Part shown: positions 7,427 to 14,568 of the stretch, piece after piece
Position numbering within the stretch: the first letter of the stretch is position 1
Layout: each line of letters opens with the position of its first letter
Origin: M3007 sp040383605
GTDB lineage: Bacteria; Bacteroidota; Bacteroidia; Chitinophagales; Saprospiraceae
DNA length: 14,568 nt
Direction: 5' to 3'
NCBI GenBank assembly: GCA_040383605.1
Contig: JBEIDF010000079.1
Location: forward strand, 1-14,568
Notes under the pieces: model-generated
Told to the model about the DNA's origin: nothing
The model's input: only the letters and a program-made list of their open reading frames with translations
Database searches by the model: none
Translations under genes and position numbers: made by a program

Positions 7427-8476
7427 ATGAGCATTGTTTTTTTGATAAGTATGGCGTTGGTTCTTGAAAAATTAGGACTTATCAGCGTCCTATTTCTAAT
7501 TACGCTGGGCGTAGCCGCCTATGCTACCTATGGCGAACGCAAGGTAGCGGCTTTTATGCAGGATCGCCTTGGCCCTGATCGGGCCGGTCCATTTGGCTTG
7601 TTGCAGCCGATCGCCGACGGCGTCAAAATGTTCATGAAGGAAGATTTTATCCCCACGAACGCGGAAAAGTGGCTCTTCATCTTAGGTCCGGGCATTTTTA
7701 TGTTCGTCGCCTGCATGACCAGCGCGGTTATTCCGTGGGGTACGACCCTGACCTTGTTTGGCGCGAACATTGAACTGCAGGCCACTGACCTGAATATTGG
7801 TATTCTCTACGTCGTCGGCTTTGTATCACTCGGTGTGTATGGAATCATGATTGGTGGTTGGGCTTCCAACAACAAATACTCGCTATTTGGCGCGATTCGG
7901 GCCTCTTCACAGATGATTTCCTACGAATTGGCGATGGGCCTGTCCATCATCGCGATTGTGATGCTGAGCGAGACCCTCAGCATGCGCCAGATCGCAGAAT
8001 CGCAAGCGGGGTATTGGTGGGGTTTCCTACCGCAATGGAATATATTTTTGCAACCCCTGGGTTTCCTGATTTTCTTCACCTGCGCGCTGGCAGAATGTAA
8101 CCGCGCGCCCTTCGATTTGCCAGAGTGTGAAACAGAGCTCGTTGGCGGCTACCATACCGAGTACAGCTCGATGAAACTCGGTTTCTTCCTTTTTGCAGAA
8201 TACATCAATATGTTTATCTCCTCGGCGGTCATTGCCACGGTATTTTTCGGAGGCTACCATTTTCCGGGGCTGAATCCCGACTGGCTTGGCGGCTTGATGG
8301 GGCCGCTGGTGATGTTTGCCAAGACCTTCTTTTTCATCTTTGTATTTATGTGGATTCGCTGGACCCTGCCGCGCTTTCGCTACGATCAATTGATGCACCT
8401 CGGCTGGAAAATTCTCATTCCGCTTTCTATATTAAATATGCTGCTGACAGCCGGCGGCGTATTGATTTTTGAATAA
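7427..8476 (+). CDS. nuoH: NADH:quinone oxidoreductase subunit H
   Basis: NuoH (ND1 homologue) is the membrane subunit that docks the peripheral arm, forms the quinone tunnel and starts the proton pathway. With the ATG at 7427 it has 349 residues; a TTG two codons earlier is possible but less likely. Eight hydrophobic helices are expected, and the hydrophobic stretches fit. Family blocks are visible: YGERKVAAFMQDRLGPDRAG (35-54), then FGLLQPIADGVKMFMKED (56-73), GAIRASSQMISYE (155-167) and LAECNRAPFDLPECETELVG (221-240), whose acidic and arginine residues line the quinone tunnel and the charged axis. The start is 12 bp after nuoG; nuoI follows after 17 bp. Confidence 0.97.
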   Translation: MSIVFLISMALVLEKLGLISVLFLITLGVAAYATYGERKVAAFMQDRLGPDRAGPFGLLQPIADGVKMFMKEDFIPTNAEKWLFILGPGIFMFVACMTSAVIPWGTTLTLFGANIELQATDLNIGILYVVGFVSLGVYGIMIGGWASNNKYSLFGAIRASSQMISYELAMGLSIIAIVMLSETLSMRQIAESQAGYWWGFLPQWNIFLQPLGFLIFFTCALAECNRAPFDLPECETELVGGYHTEYSSMKLGFFLFAEYINMFISSAVIATVFFGGYHFPGLNPDWLGGLMGPLVMFAKTFFFIFVFMWIRWTLPRFRYDQLMHLGWKILIPLSILNMLLTAGGVLIFE

Positions 8477-8493
8477 AAACAGACTACCCGACT

Positions 8494-9048
8494 ATGCAAC
8501 CACTTACCCAACGGTCAAAAAACGTTGTCCACAAAGAAATGAATTTTTGGGAGCGCCTGTATTTCCCGGCGATCCTGAAGGGTATGCTCACGACGATCAA
8601 GCACTTTTTTCGCAAAAAAAACACCGTGCGGTATCCGGAAGAAAAGCGCCCGATGGCGCCGGTCTATCGGGGCTGGCACGTGCTGAAACGCGACGAAGCG
8701 GGTCGGGAGCGCTGCACAGCCTGCGGCTTGTGCGCGGTAGCCTGTCCGGCAGAGGCCATTACGATGGTTGCTGAAGAGCGAACGAAAGAGGAAGCGCATT
8801 TGTACCGCGAGGAAAAATACGCTGCCGTATATGAAATCAACATGTTGCGCTGCATTTTTTGCGGTTTGTGCGAAGAAGCCTGTCCGAAAGAGGCTATTTT
8901 TCTCACCGACCGCATTGTTCCGTCTGATTACGTGCGTCAAAATTTCATTTTTGGAAAAGACCTGCTGGTGGAAGGCGTTACGCCTGACACCCGGGTGGAC
9001 GTGAGCAAGCGGCAGAAACACATTCAGGAACAGAACCGGACCGTGTAA
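8494..9048 (+). CDS. nuoI: NADH:quinone oxidoreductase subunit I (8Fe ferredoxin, clusters N6a/N6b)
   Basis: NuoI is a ferredoxin-type subunit that carries two [4Fe-4S] clusters (N6a and N6b) between NuoG and NuoB. The 184-residue protein has both motifs: Cys74, Cys77, Cys80 and Cys84 in RCTACGLCAVACPAEAI, and Cys120, Cys123, Cys126 and Cys130 in RCIFCGLCEEACPKEAI, each C-x2-C-x2-C-x3-CP. The N-terminal stretch FWERLYFPAILKGMLTTIK (18-36) is the amphipathic helix that lies on the membrane. The ATG at 8494 gives a 15-residue leader before MNFWE; Met16 is a possible alternative start. A charged tail after about residue 150 extends past the clusters. It sits between nuoH (17 bp) and nuoJ (39 bp). 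Confidence 0.98.
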   Translation: MQPLTQRSKNVVHKEMNFWERLYFPAILKGMLTTIKHFFRKKNTVRYPEEKRPMAPVYRGWHVLKRDEAGRERCTACGLCAVACPAEAITMVAEERTKEEAHLYREEKYAAVYEINMLRCIFCGLCEEACPKEAIFLTDRIVPSDYVRQNFIFGKDLLVEGVTPDTRVDVSKRQKHIQEQNRTV

Positions 9049-9087
9049 TCAGTAATCCGGACAAACGCCTATTTTAAACGCATATCC

Positions 9088-9585
9088 ATGACGCTCGCCG
9101 TATTTTCCATCCTGGCTTTAGCCTCCGTGGTGGCTGCCCTGCTGATGGTTTTTTCTAAAAACCCTGTTCACAGTGTCATTTACCTGATCCTGGCATTTTT
9201 CATGATTGCCGGGTTGTACGTTTTGTTGAACGCGCAATTCCTGGCAGTCGTGCATATCATCGTATATGCCGGCGCTATCATGGTGCTGTTCCTGTTCGTA
9301 CTGATGCTGCTCAACCTAAACAAAGACACCGAACCAAACAAATCCGCGCTTTGGAAGATGGGCGCTGCTATTGCAGCCGGCGCGCTGCTCGTCACGATGG
9401 TTGGCGCGCTGAAAGGCAGCATGCAGTTACAGCCAGGGACGCCCAACAGCAGCGTAGGTTTGGTGGAAAACCTTGGAAAACAATTGTTCACCGAATTCGT
9501 GGTACCCTTCGAAATCGCCGGCATCCTGTTTTTGGCTGCGATGGTCGGCGCTGTGCTGGTGGGGAAACGCGATCTAAAACTCTAA
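9088..9585 (+). CDS. nuoJ: NADH:quinone oxidoreductase subunit J
   Basis: NuoJ (ND6 homologue) is a five-helix membrane subunit between NuoK and NuoA/NuoH. Its third helix contains a pi-bulge that changes shape during turnover. The 165-residue protein has hydrophobic segments at about residues 3-22, 28-47, 52-76, 90-108 and 138-158. The third carries the family motif VHIIVYAGAIMVLFLFVLML, with the conserved Tyr60. SKNPVHSVIYLILAFF (23-38) is the second family block. The tail ends VGKRDLKL on the cytoplasmic side. The ATG at 9088 comes 39 bp after nuoI; nuoK follows 13 bp after the stop. Confidence 0.96.
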   Translation: MTLAVFSILALASVVAALLMVFSKNPVHSVIYLILAFFMIAGLYVLLNAQFLAVVHIIVYAGAIMVLFLFVLMLLNLNKDTEPNKSALWKMGAAIAAGALLVTMVGALKGSMQLQPGTPNSSVGLVENLGKQLFTEFVVPFEIAGILFLAAMVGAVLVGKRDLKL

Positions 9586-9598
9586 AAATTAGCGCGGT

Positions 9599-9919
9599 AT
9601 GCTTGATATTATACAAACCGTTCCGATTGATTATTTCGTCTATCTGAGCACGCTGCTCTTCGGGATTGGGGTGCTCGGGGTGCTCACACGGCGCAACGCG
9701 ATTATCGTACTCATGTGCGTAGAACTCATGCTCAACGCCGTGAACCTGCTCCTGGCCGCTTTCTCCACCTATCTCGGCGATGCGCAGGGACAGATCATGG
9801 TATTTTTTATCATGGTCGTCGCGGCAGCAGAAGCAGCCGTAGGCCTCGGGATTCTGGTCATGATCTATCGCAACACCAAATCCACCGACATATCCCTGCT
9901 GGATAATTTGAAATATTAA
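9599..9919 (+). CDS. nuoK: NADH:quinone oxidoreductase subunit K
   Basis: NuoK (ND4L homologue) is a three-helix membrane subunit that carries protons across the membrane arm. The 106-residue length is normal. Helices lie at about residues 13-31, 33-57 and 65-90. The two essential membrane glutamates are present: Glu42 in CVELMLNAVNL and Glu78 in VAAAEAAVGLGILV, at the usual spacing of 36 residues. The C-terminus, STDISLLDNLKY, resembles other members. It lies 13 bp after nuoJ and 33 bp before nuoL. No ribosome-binding site is evident. Confidence 0.97.
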   Translation: MLDIIQTVPIDYFVYLSTLLFGIGVLGVLTRRNAIIVLMCVELMLNAVNLLLAAFSTYLGDAQGQIMVFFIMVVAAAEAAVGLGILVMIYRNTKSTDISLLDNLKY

Positions 9920-9952
9920 CTGTTTTTCGACGGTTGACCGACTTCTTCCGCT

Positions 9953-11851
9953 ATGCAATCTCTTCTTCCGCTCATACCCCTTCTACCCTTCGCCGGATTT
10001 CTTATCAATGGCCTTTTTGGCCGGCGATTGCCCAAAACCGCCGTTGGCCTCATCGGCTCCGGCGCTATATTGGGTGCCTTTTTGCTCAGCGTGGCTGTTT
10101 TCAGCAGCGTGCGCGATGGGGCGGCAATCCAGCAAACGCTGTACACTTTTCTGCGCGTGGATTCGCTTCAAGTGCAGTTCTCCTTCCTGGCCGACCCCCT
10201 GAGCGCCTGGATGATGCTGATCATTACCGGCGTGGGCTTTCTCATACACGTGTATTCCATCGGATATATGCACGATGACGAGGGCTTCTGGAAGTTTTTT
10301 GCCTACCTAAACCTGTTCGTCTTTTCCATGCTGTTGCTGGTAATGGGCGATAATTTCCTGATGCTTTTTTTCGGCTGGGAAGGCGTGGGGCTCTGCTCCT
10401 ACCTGCTGATCGGTTTTTGGTATGAAAATCGCGCGTACGGACATGCGGCGCGCAAAGCGTTCATTATGAACCGAATCGGGGATTTGGGGCTGTTGTTGGG
10501 TATATTCCTCATTTTCAATACGTTTGGAAGCCTTCAGTACAAGGAAGTATTTGAGGGCGTTGCCAATTACCAGAACAACGCCTGGATACCGACCGCTATT
10601 TGTCTGCTGCTATTTGTGGGCGCGATCGGTAAAAGCGCGCAAATCCCTTTGTACACCTGGCTGCCCGACGCCATGGCGGGCCCGACCCCGGTATCTGCGC
10701 TGATTCACGCTGCGACGATGGTTACTGCCGGTATTTACCTGGTAGCGCGCTGCAGCAGTTTGTACGCCCTAGCGCCCCATGCATTGGAAGTCATCGCGAT
10801 CACTGGACTTGCTACGGCGATTTTTGCCGCGCTGATTGGTCTGCGGCAGAACGATATCAAGAAAGTACTGGCCTACTCTACCGTCTCCCAGCTCGGCCTG
10901 ATGTTTTTGGCCTTAGGTATGGGCGCCTATTCCACGGCGATTTTCCACGTAACCACGCACGCGTTTTTCAAGGCGCTGCTGTTTTTGGGCGCCGGATCCG
11001 TCATCCACGCGCTGGGTGGCGAACAAGATATCCGGAACATGGGCGGTCTTCGGAAAGCGTTGCCGGTAACCTTTTGGGTGTTTTTAATTGGCACGCTGGC
11101 GATCAGCGGATTTCCGCTGTTATCTGGTTTCTTTTCCAAGGATGAAATTTTTGCAAAAACCTACGAACACGGCGGCGCGCTGTGGTGGGCTTTGGCGGCG
11201 ACCAGCGGCCTGATCACCGCCACCTATATGGGGCGCTTATTGTTCGTGACCTTTTTCGGAGAATTTCGCGGAACAGAAACACAACGCGCGCACTTGCATG
11301 AAAGTCCGGCCGTCATGACCATCCCCCTGATCGTACTGGCCGTGCTGTCCGTCGTCGGCGGATTTCTAAATACGCCGCACTTTCTGCACTTGGGCGGCTC
11401 AGAATGGCTCTCGCACTATCTGGCGCCCGCACTGGTGCGTCCTGCCACATCAGAGACCCACGCGCTCGACGCCCAGACGGAATGGCTACTGATGGGTATT
11501 ACCACCGTGTTAGCGTTGGTGGTGCTGGTTCTCGCGTACCTGGCGTACGCCGTTCGCCGCAATTTGCCGGTGGCGGACGGTGCGATGCAGCCGGTGGCGC
11601 GCCTTCTGGCAAACAAATTTTACGTGGACGAAGCGTATGATTTCCTGTTTGTGCGTCCGTTGGAAAAAATATCCAAAATGCTGCATTACTATGCCGATAT
11701 CCAAGCAATAGACGGCGTGGTAAACGGCGTGGGCCGCGCCGCACAATTCCTGGGCGCGCAATTCCGAAAGTTGCAAAATGGCAACATCGAGTATTACCTG
11801 CTGGCGATGGTTGTCGGCGCCGCGCTACTGGTAGGTTCCCTCTTTATTTAA
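9953..11851 (+). CDS. nuoL: NADH:quinone oxidoreductase subunit L (distal antiporter-like subunit)
   Basis: NuoL is the distal antiporter-like proton channel of complex I and carries the long lateral helix that runs along the membrane arm. The 632-residue protein shows the family blocks: SFLADPLSAWMMLIITGVGF (77-96), then LFFGWEGVGLCSYLLIGFWY (138-157) with the essential Glu143. Next come NRIGDLGLLLGI and GAIGKSAQIPLYTWLPDAM (223-241) with the channel lysine Lys227, followed by GPTPVSALIHAATMVTAGIY (243-262). The C-terminal part (about residues 500-632) contains the amphipathic lateral helix (KFYVDEAYDFLFVRPLEK) and a final transmembrane segment. It begins 33 bp after nuoK and ends 31 bp before nuoM. 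Confidence 0.98.
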   Translation: MQSLLPLIPLLPFAGFLINGLFGRRLPKTAVGLIGSGAILGAFLLSVAVFSSVRDGAAIQQTLYTFLRVDSLQVQFSFLADPLSAWMMLIITGVGFLIHVYSIGYMHDDEGFWKFFAYLNLFVFSMLLLVMGDNFLMLFFGWEGVGLCSYLLIGFWYENRAYGHAARKAFIMNRIGDLGLLLGIFLIFNTFGSLQYKEVFEGVANYQNNAWIPTAICLLLFVGAIGKSAQIPLYTWLPDAMAGPTPVSALIHAATMVTAGIYLVARCSSLYALAPHALEVIAITGLATAIFAALIGLRQNDIKKVLAYSTVSQLGLMFLALGMGAYSTAIFHVTTHAFFKALLFLGAGSVIHALGGEQDIRNMGGLRKALPVTFWVFLIGTLAISGFPLLSGFFSKDEIFAKTYEHGGALWWALAATSGLITATYMGRLLFVTFFGEFRGTETQRAHLHESPAVMTIPLIVLAVLSVVGGFLNTPHFLHLGGSEWLSHYLAPALVRPATSETHALDAQTEWLLMGITTVLALVVLVLAYLAYAVRRNLPVADGAMQPVARLLANKFYVDEAYDFLFVRPLEKISKMLHYYADIQAIDGVVNGVGRAAQFLGAQFRKLQNGNIEYYLLAMVVGAALLVGSLFI

Positions 11852-11882
11852 AAACGAACGGCTCCGCAGAAAAAATACGATT

Positions 11883-13331
11883 ATGACCCTCGCACTTATC
11901 CTGGTTCCACTGTTGGGTTGTCTGGCAGTTTACCTGTTGCCCAGTCCCTGGTCGCGCGCGCTGGCGCTCGCGACCGGCGTGCTCAATTTCGGCATCACTT
12001 TGGCCGCCTGGTTTTGGCTGGATCCAACCGGCATTAATTACGCCCTGGATTTGCCCTGGGTATCGGAGGCCGGCATTCACTTTGCGATGTCGCTCGACGG
12101 CATCAGCATGCTTTTGGTTTTACTGACCAACCTCTTGGCGCCGCTCATCATTTTGAGCAGTTTTGAGCGTCGTTTCGACAGCGAGCGCCGGTACTACGGT
12201 TTGCTGTTGTTGATGCTGACGGCCCTGAACGGGGTTTTCATGGCGGATGACGGCCTGTTGTTTTATGTTTTTTACGAGTTGGCGCTCATTCCGATTTACT
12301 TCATTTGCGCAATTTGGGGCGGCGAAGACCGTATTCGGATTACCCTGAAGTTTTTCATTTACACCTTTGCCGGCTCGCTGTGCATGTTGCTGTCCTTGTT
12401 GTACCTTTATTTACATACCGACGTACAAGGCGCGCACTCCTTTTTATGGAACGATTTAGCGGCTGTGCAATTAGAGCCTGCTGCTGCGGCTTGGGTGTTG
12501 CTTGGTTTTTTCCTCGCTTTCGCTGTCAAAATGCCCTTGTTTCCTTTCCATACCTGGCAGCCGGACACCTACGTCAGCGCCCCGACCGGCGGCGCGATGC
12601 TGCTGTCCGGGATCATGCTGAAGATGGGGCTGTATGGCAGCCTGCGCTGGATGATTCCGTTGGCGCCGGAGGCCCTGCATACCTGGACGCCCGTATTCCT
12701 TGCTCTAGCCGTCACGGGGATTGTGTATGCGAGTATCATTGCCATCAAGCAAAGCGATCTAAAGCGGCTGATCGCCTATTCTTCTATCGCGCACGTTGGC
12801 TTGATTGCGGCGGGTATTTTGGCGTGGAACAAAGCCGGCTTACAGGGCGGCTTGCTGCAGATGCTCAACCACGGGATTAACGTGGTCGGGTTATTTTTTG
12901 TGGCCGATGTAATTGAACGCCGGCTTGGCACCCGCTCGCTGAGCGATCTGGGTGGTATTGCCAAATCGGCCCCAGGTTTCGCCGTTCTCTTCATGATTAT
13001 TATGCTTGGCGCCGTAGCGGTGCCCCTCACCAACGGTTTTCCGGGAGAGTTTCTGCTGCTGAACAGCGTGTGGAACTACGCCAACTGGCTGGGGGCAGCA
13101 GCAGGCCTCACCATTATTCTGGGTGCTGTGTATATGTTGCGTGCTTACGGCCTGGCGATGTTTGGCGAAACCAACGCCCAAACCGCCGCGTTTCCGGCGC
13201 TCCAAACCCGCGAATGGGTAGTGCTTGGCCTCATCAGCGCGCTGGTGTTGCTGCTGGGCTTTTTTCCGCAAGTAATTCTTCAACTCACCGACTCCGGCGT
13301 TGCCCGTATCATGGGCGCCGTTCAACTTTAG
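11883..13331 (+). CDS. nuoM: NADH:quinone oxidoreductase subunit M (antiporter-like)
   Basis: NuoM is the middle antiporter-like proton-translocating subunit. The 482-residue protein carries the expected residues: Glu132 in FYVFYELALIPIYFI (the essential glutamate of helix 5), Lys216 in AFAVKMPLFPFHTWQPDTYV, and Lys247 in SGIMLKMGLYGSLR. The block LIAYSSIAHVGL is also typical of the family. The helix-break region reads AVAVPLTNGFPGEFLLLNSV, a form that I associate with Bacteroidota homologues. There is no lateral-helix extension, as expected for NuoM. The ATG at 11883 is 31 bp after nuoL. The gap to nuoN (167 bp) is much longer than any other in the operon. Confidence 0.98.
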   Translation: MTLALILVPLLGCLAVYLLPSPWSRALALATGVLNFGITLAAWFWLDPTGINYALDLPWVSEAGIHFAMSLDGISMLLVLLTNLLAPLIILSSFERRFDSERRYYGLLLLMLTALNGVFMADDGLLFYVFYELALIPIYFICAIWGGEDRIRITLKFFIYTFAGSLCMLLSLLYLYLHTDVQGAHSFLWNDLAAVQLEPAAAAWVLLGFFLAFAVKMPLFPFHTWQPDTYVSAPTGGAMLLSGIMLKMGLYGSLRWMIPLAPEALHTWTPVFLALAVTGIVYASIIAIKQSDLKRLIAYSSIAHVGLIAAGILAWNKAGLQGGLLQMLNHGINVVGLFFVADVIERRLGTRSLSDLGGIAKSAPGFAVLFMIIMLGAVAVPLTNGFPGEFLLLNSVWNYANWLGAAAGLTIILGAVYMLRAYGLAMFGETNAQTAAFPALQTREWVVLGLISALVLLLGFFPQVILQLTDSGVARIMGAVQL

Positions 13332-13358
13332 CCGTGTAAAAAATCATTTTGCGTTCAA

Positions 13359-13502
13359 ATGCCTGTTTTCATAAGCCATACACCGTTTTTTACGCAAGCG
13401 CTTGCGGCGCTTGGCAGCGCGTTGTATGGGACATTGAAACCCTTCAATCGGGCCCGAACAGCGAATAATTTCAACAACACGCTTTTAATTTTTTGTACAT
13501 GA
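13359..13502 (+). CDS. Possible 47-codon small ORF overlapping the nuoN start (doubtful)
   Basis: This open frame runs from ATG at 13359 to TGA at 13500-13502 in the nuoM-nuoN gap. Its predicted product begins MPVFISHTPFFTQALAALGS and ends FNNTLLIFCT. The stop overlaps the nuoN start as ATGA, which would allow translational coupling. I recognise no family, and there is no signal peptide or clear membrane helix. No ribosome-binding site is visible. An open frame of this size in 167 bp can arise by chance, so this may be untranslated leader sequence. It contains the palindrome at 13393-13406. Confidence 0.25.
   Translation: MPVFISHTPFFTQALAALGSALYGTLKPFNRARTANNFNNTLLIFCT
13393..13406. promoter_or_regulatory. 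Perfect 14-bp palindrome in the nuoM-nuoN gap
   Basis: CGCAAGCGCTTGCG is exactly its own reverse complement, with no spacer. The half-site motif GCGCTTG recurs just downstream at 13407-13413. The element is not followed by a T-run on either strand (the T-run at 13386-13391 precedes it on the + strand), so it is not an ordinary intrinsic terminator. It could be an operator or an RNA-processing stem, or it may be chance. Confidence 0.3.
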
Positions 13503-14568
13503 AAGCTGTACTTATACTGTTTGCGACCGGCATCGTGGTACTTTTTGCCGGATTTTTAAAAAAGCGTTCGATGTTGCTGGCGCTTGCCCTGTTGGGCGTA
13601 GGCCTTGCACTGGGCGTTGTGGCGGCGGATTTATGGATGGGAAGCTATGACGGCCTCAACAGCCAATTCAAGACCATGTTGCATTTTGATCGCTTTGCGC
13701 TGGCCTTTTCGGCGGTTGCGCTGACGAATGCCCTGTTGCTGCTGGGACTGTCGCGCTGGGGTTTTCGGGAGTTATCAGAAACCCTGGGCGACAACTACGC
13801 GCTGATTTTATTCAGCTTGTGTGGCGCCTTGTGCATGTTCGCCTTTAACAATATTGTGATGCTGTTTCTCGGAATTGAGATTCTGAGTATTCCGCTATAC
13901 GTACTAGCGGGTAGTCGGCGCGATAACCTGGCCTCCAACGAGGCAGCCCTAAAGTATTTCCTGATGGGTTCGTTTGCCACCGGCATCCTGCTGTTCGGCA
14001 TTGCGCTAATGTACGGCGCGACGGCCAGTTTTGATTTGCAGACCATCGCGGCGGCCATACAAGACGGTCGGCATTCCGCGCCGATGCTCCATACGGGTAT
14101 TTTACTGATACTGACCGGGCTGGGTTTTAAAATCGCGGCGGCGCCCTTTCATTTTTGGGCCCCGGACGTGTACCAAGGCAGTCCGAATATGATTACTGCC
14201 TACATGGCGACGGTGGTAAAGACCGCCGGTGTTGGCGCGTTTTTCAAATTATTCTCCGTGGCTTTTGCCGCCGCCATGCCGTTTTGGGCGTTGCCGGTGG
14301 CGATGATCGCCGGCCTGACAATGCTGCTGGCGAATTTCACTGCGTTGTTTCAAACAGATTTTAAGCGCCTGATGGCCTATTCCTCCGTGGCACATGCCGG
14401 ATATCTCCTGTTGGGCATCCTGAGCATTGGTCAGGACGGCGCCACCGGCGCCCTGTTGCTGTACCTGCTGGTGTACGGCATTGCTTCGATTTGCGCCTTT
14501 GCGGTGTACATGATCGTGACCGAAGATAACCCGGACAGCAGCATCAGCGCCTTCAACGGATTGGGCAA
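13499..14568 (+). CDS. nuoN: NADH:quinone oxidoreductase subunit N (3' end beyond the window)
   Basis: NuoN is the antiporter-like channel closest to NuoK and the last gene of a standard nuo operon. The window holds 356 complete codons; the C-terminal part (roughly a quarter, judging from usual lengths) lies to the right. The ATG at 13499 gives MKAVLILFATGIVVLFAGFL, a plausible first helix. Key residues are present: Glu127 in LFLGIEILSIPLYVLAG (helix 5), Lys211 in FKIAAAPFHFWAPDVYQGSP, and Lys241 in VVKTAG. The block FKRLMAYSSVAHAGYLLLG is also diagnostic. It follows nuoM after an unusually long 167-bp gap, so it may have extra regulation or its own weak promoter. The reading frame is intact up to the edge. 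Confidence 0.97.
   Translation, partial: MKAVLILFATGIVVLFAGFLKKRSMLLALALLGVGLALGVVAADLWMGSYDGLNSQFKTMLHFDRFALAFSAVALTNALLLLGLSRWGFRELSETLGDNYALILFSLCGALCMFAFNNIVMLFLGIEILSIPLYVLAGSRRDNLASNEAALKYFLMGSFATGILLFGIALMYGATASFDLQTIAAAIQDGRHSAPMLHTGILLILTGLGFKIAAAPFHFWAPDVYQGSPNMITAYMATVVKTAGVGAFFKLFSVAFAAAMPFWALPVAMIAGLTMLLANFTALFQTDFKRLMAYSSVAHAGYLLLGILSIGQDGATGALLLYLLVYGIASICAFAVYMIVTEDNPDSSISAFNGLG

Noticed and set aside
13344..13351. TCATTTTG as an internal -7 promoter element before nuoN
   Set aside because: It departs from TAnnTTTG at the second base, and no -33 element lies at a suitable distance. It is too weak to call.

Overview
The window carries an almost complete respiratory complex I (proton-pumping NADH:quinone oxidoreductase, type 1 NADH dehydrogenase) operon on the + strand, in the order nuoA-B-C-D-E-[DUF2750]-F-G-H-I-J-K-L-M-N. 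nuoN runs off the right edge. To the left, on the - strand, lie two genes unrelated to respiration: a secreted CBM9/DOMON-like protein and the 5' part of folD. The organism looks like a member of the Bacteroidota, probably a GC-moderate aerobic lineage of the Saprospiria/Cytophagia type. This rests on TAnnTTTG-type promoter elements, the lack of clear Shine-Dalgarno sequences, unfused nuoC and nuoD, a very short NuoG, and the style of the NuoD, NuoM and NuoN sequences. The genus cannot be named from this window.

Layout. 1-236 (-): N-terminal part of FolD. 338-1090 (-): CBM9-like exported protein, possibly co-transcribed with folD. 1091-1333: divergent intergenic region with a candidate promoter on each strand. 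1334-6444: nuoA, B, C, D, E, a 128-residue DUF2750-family gene, and nuoF. 6482-9919: nuoG (short form), H, I, J, K. 9953-13331: nuoL and nuoM. 13332-13498: the longest gap in the operon (167 bp), holding a perfect 14-bp palindrome and a possible 47-codon ORF that overlaps the nuoN start. 13499-14568: nuoN, 356 complete codons, cut by the window edge.

How the genes work together. NuoE, F and G form the NADH-oxidising arm (FMN plus Fe-S clusters). NuoB, C, D and I carry electrons to the quinone site at the NuoB/NuoD/NuoH interface. NuoA, H, J, K, L, M and N form the membrane arm, with NuoL, M and N as the antiporter-like proton channels. All cluster and channel residues that I looked for are present, so the complex appears functional.

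I see no clearly new multi-gene system. The best leads are the DUF2750 gene translationally coupled to nuoF; the missing large domain of NuoG together with a rearranged C-terminal four-cysteine motif; and the unusual nuoM-nuoN gap.
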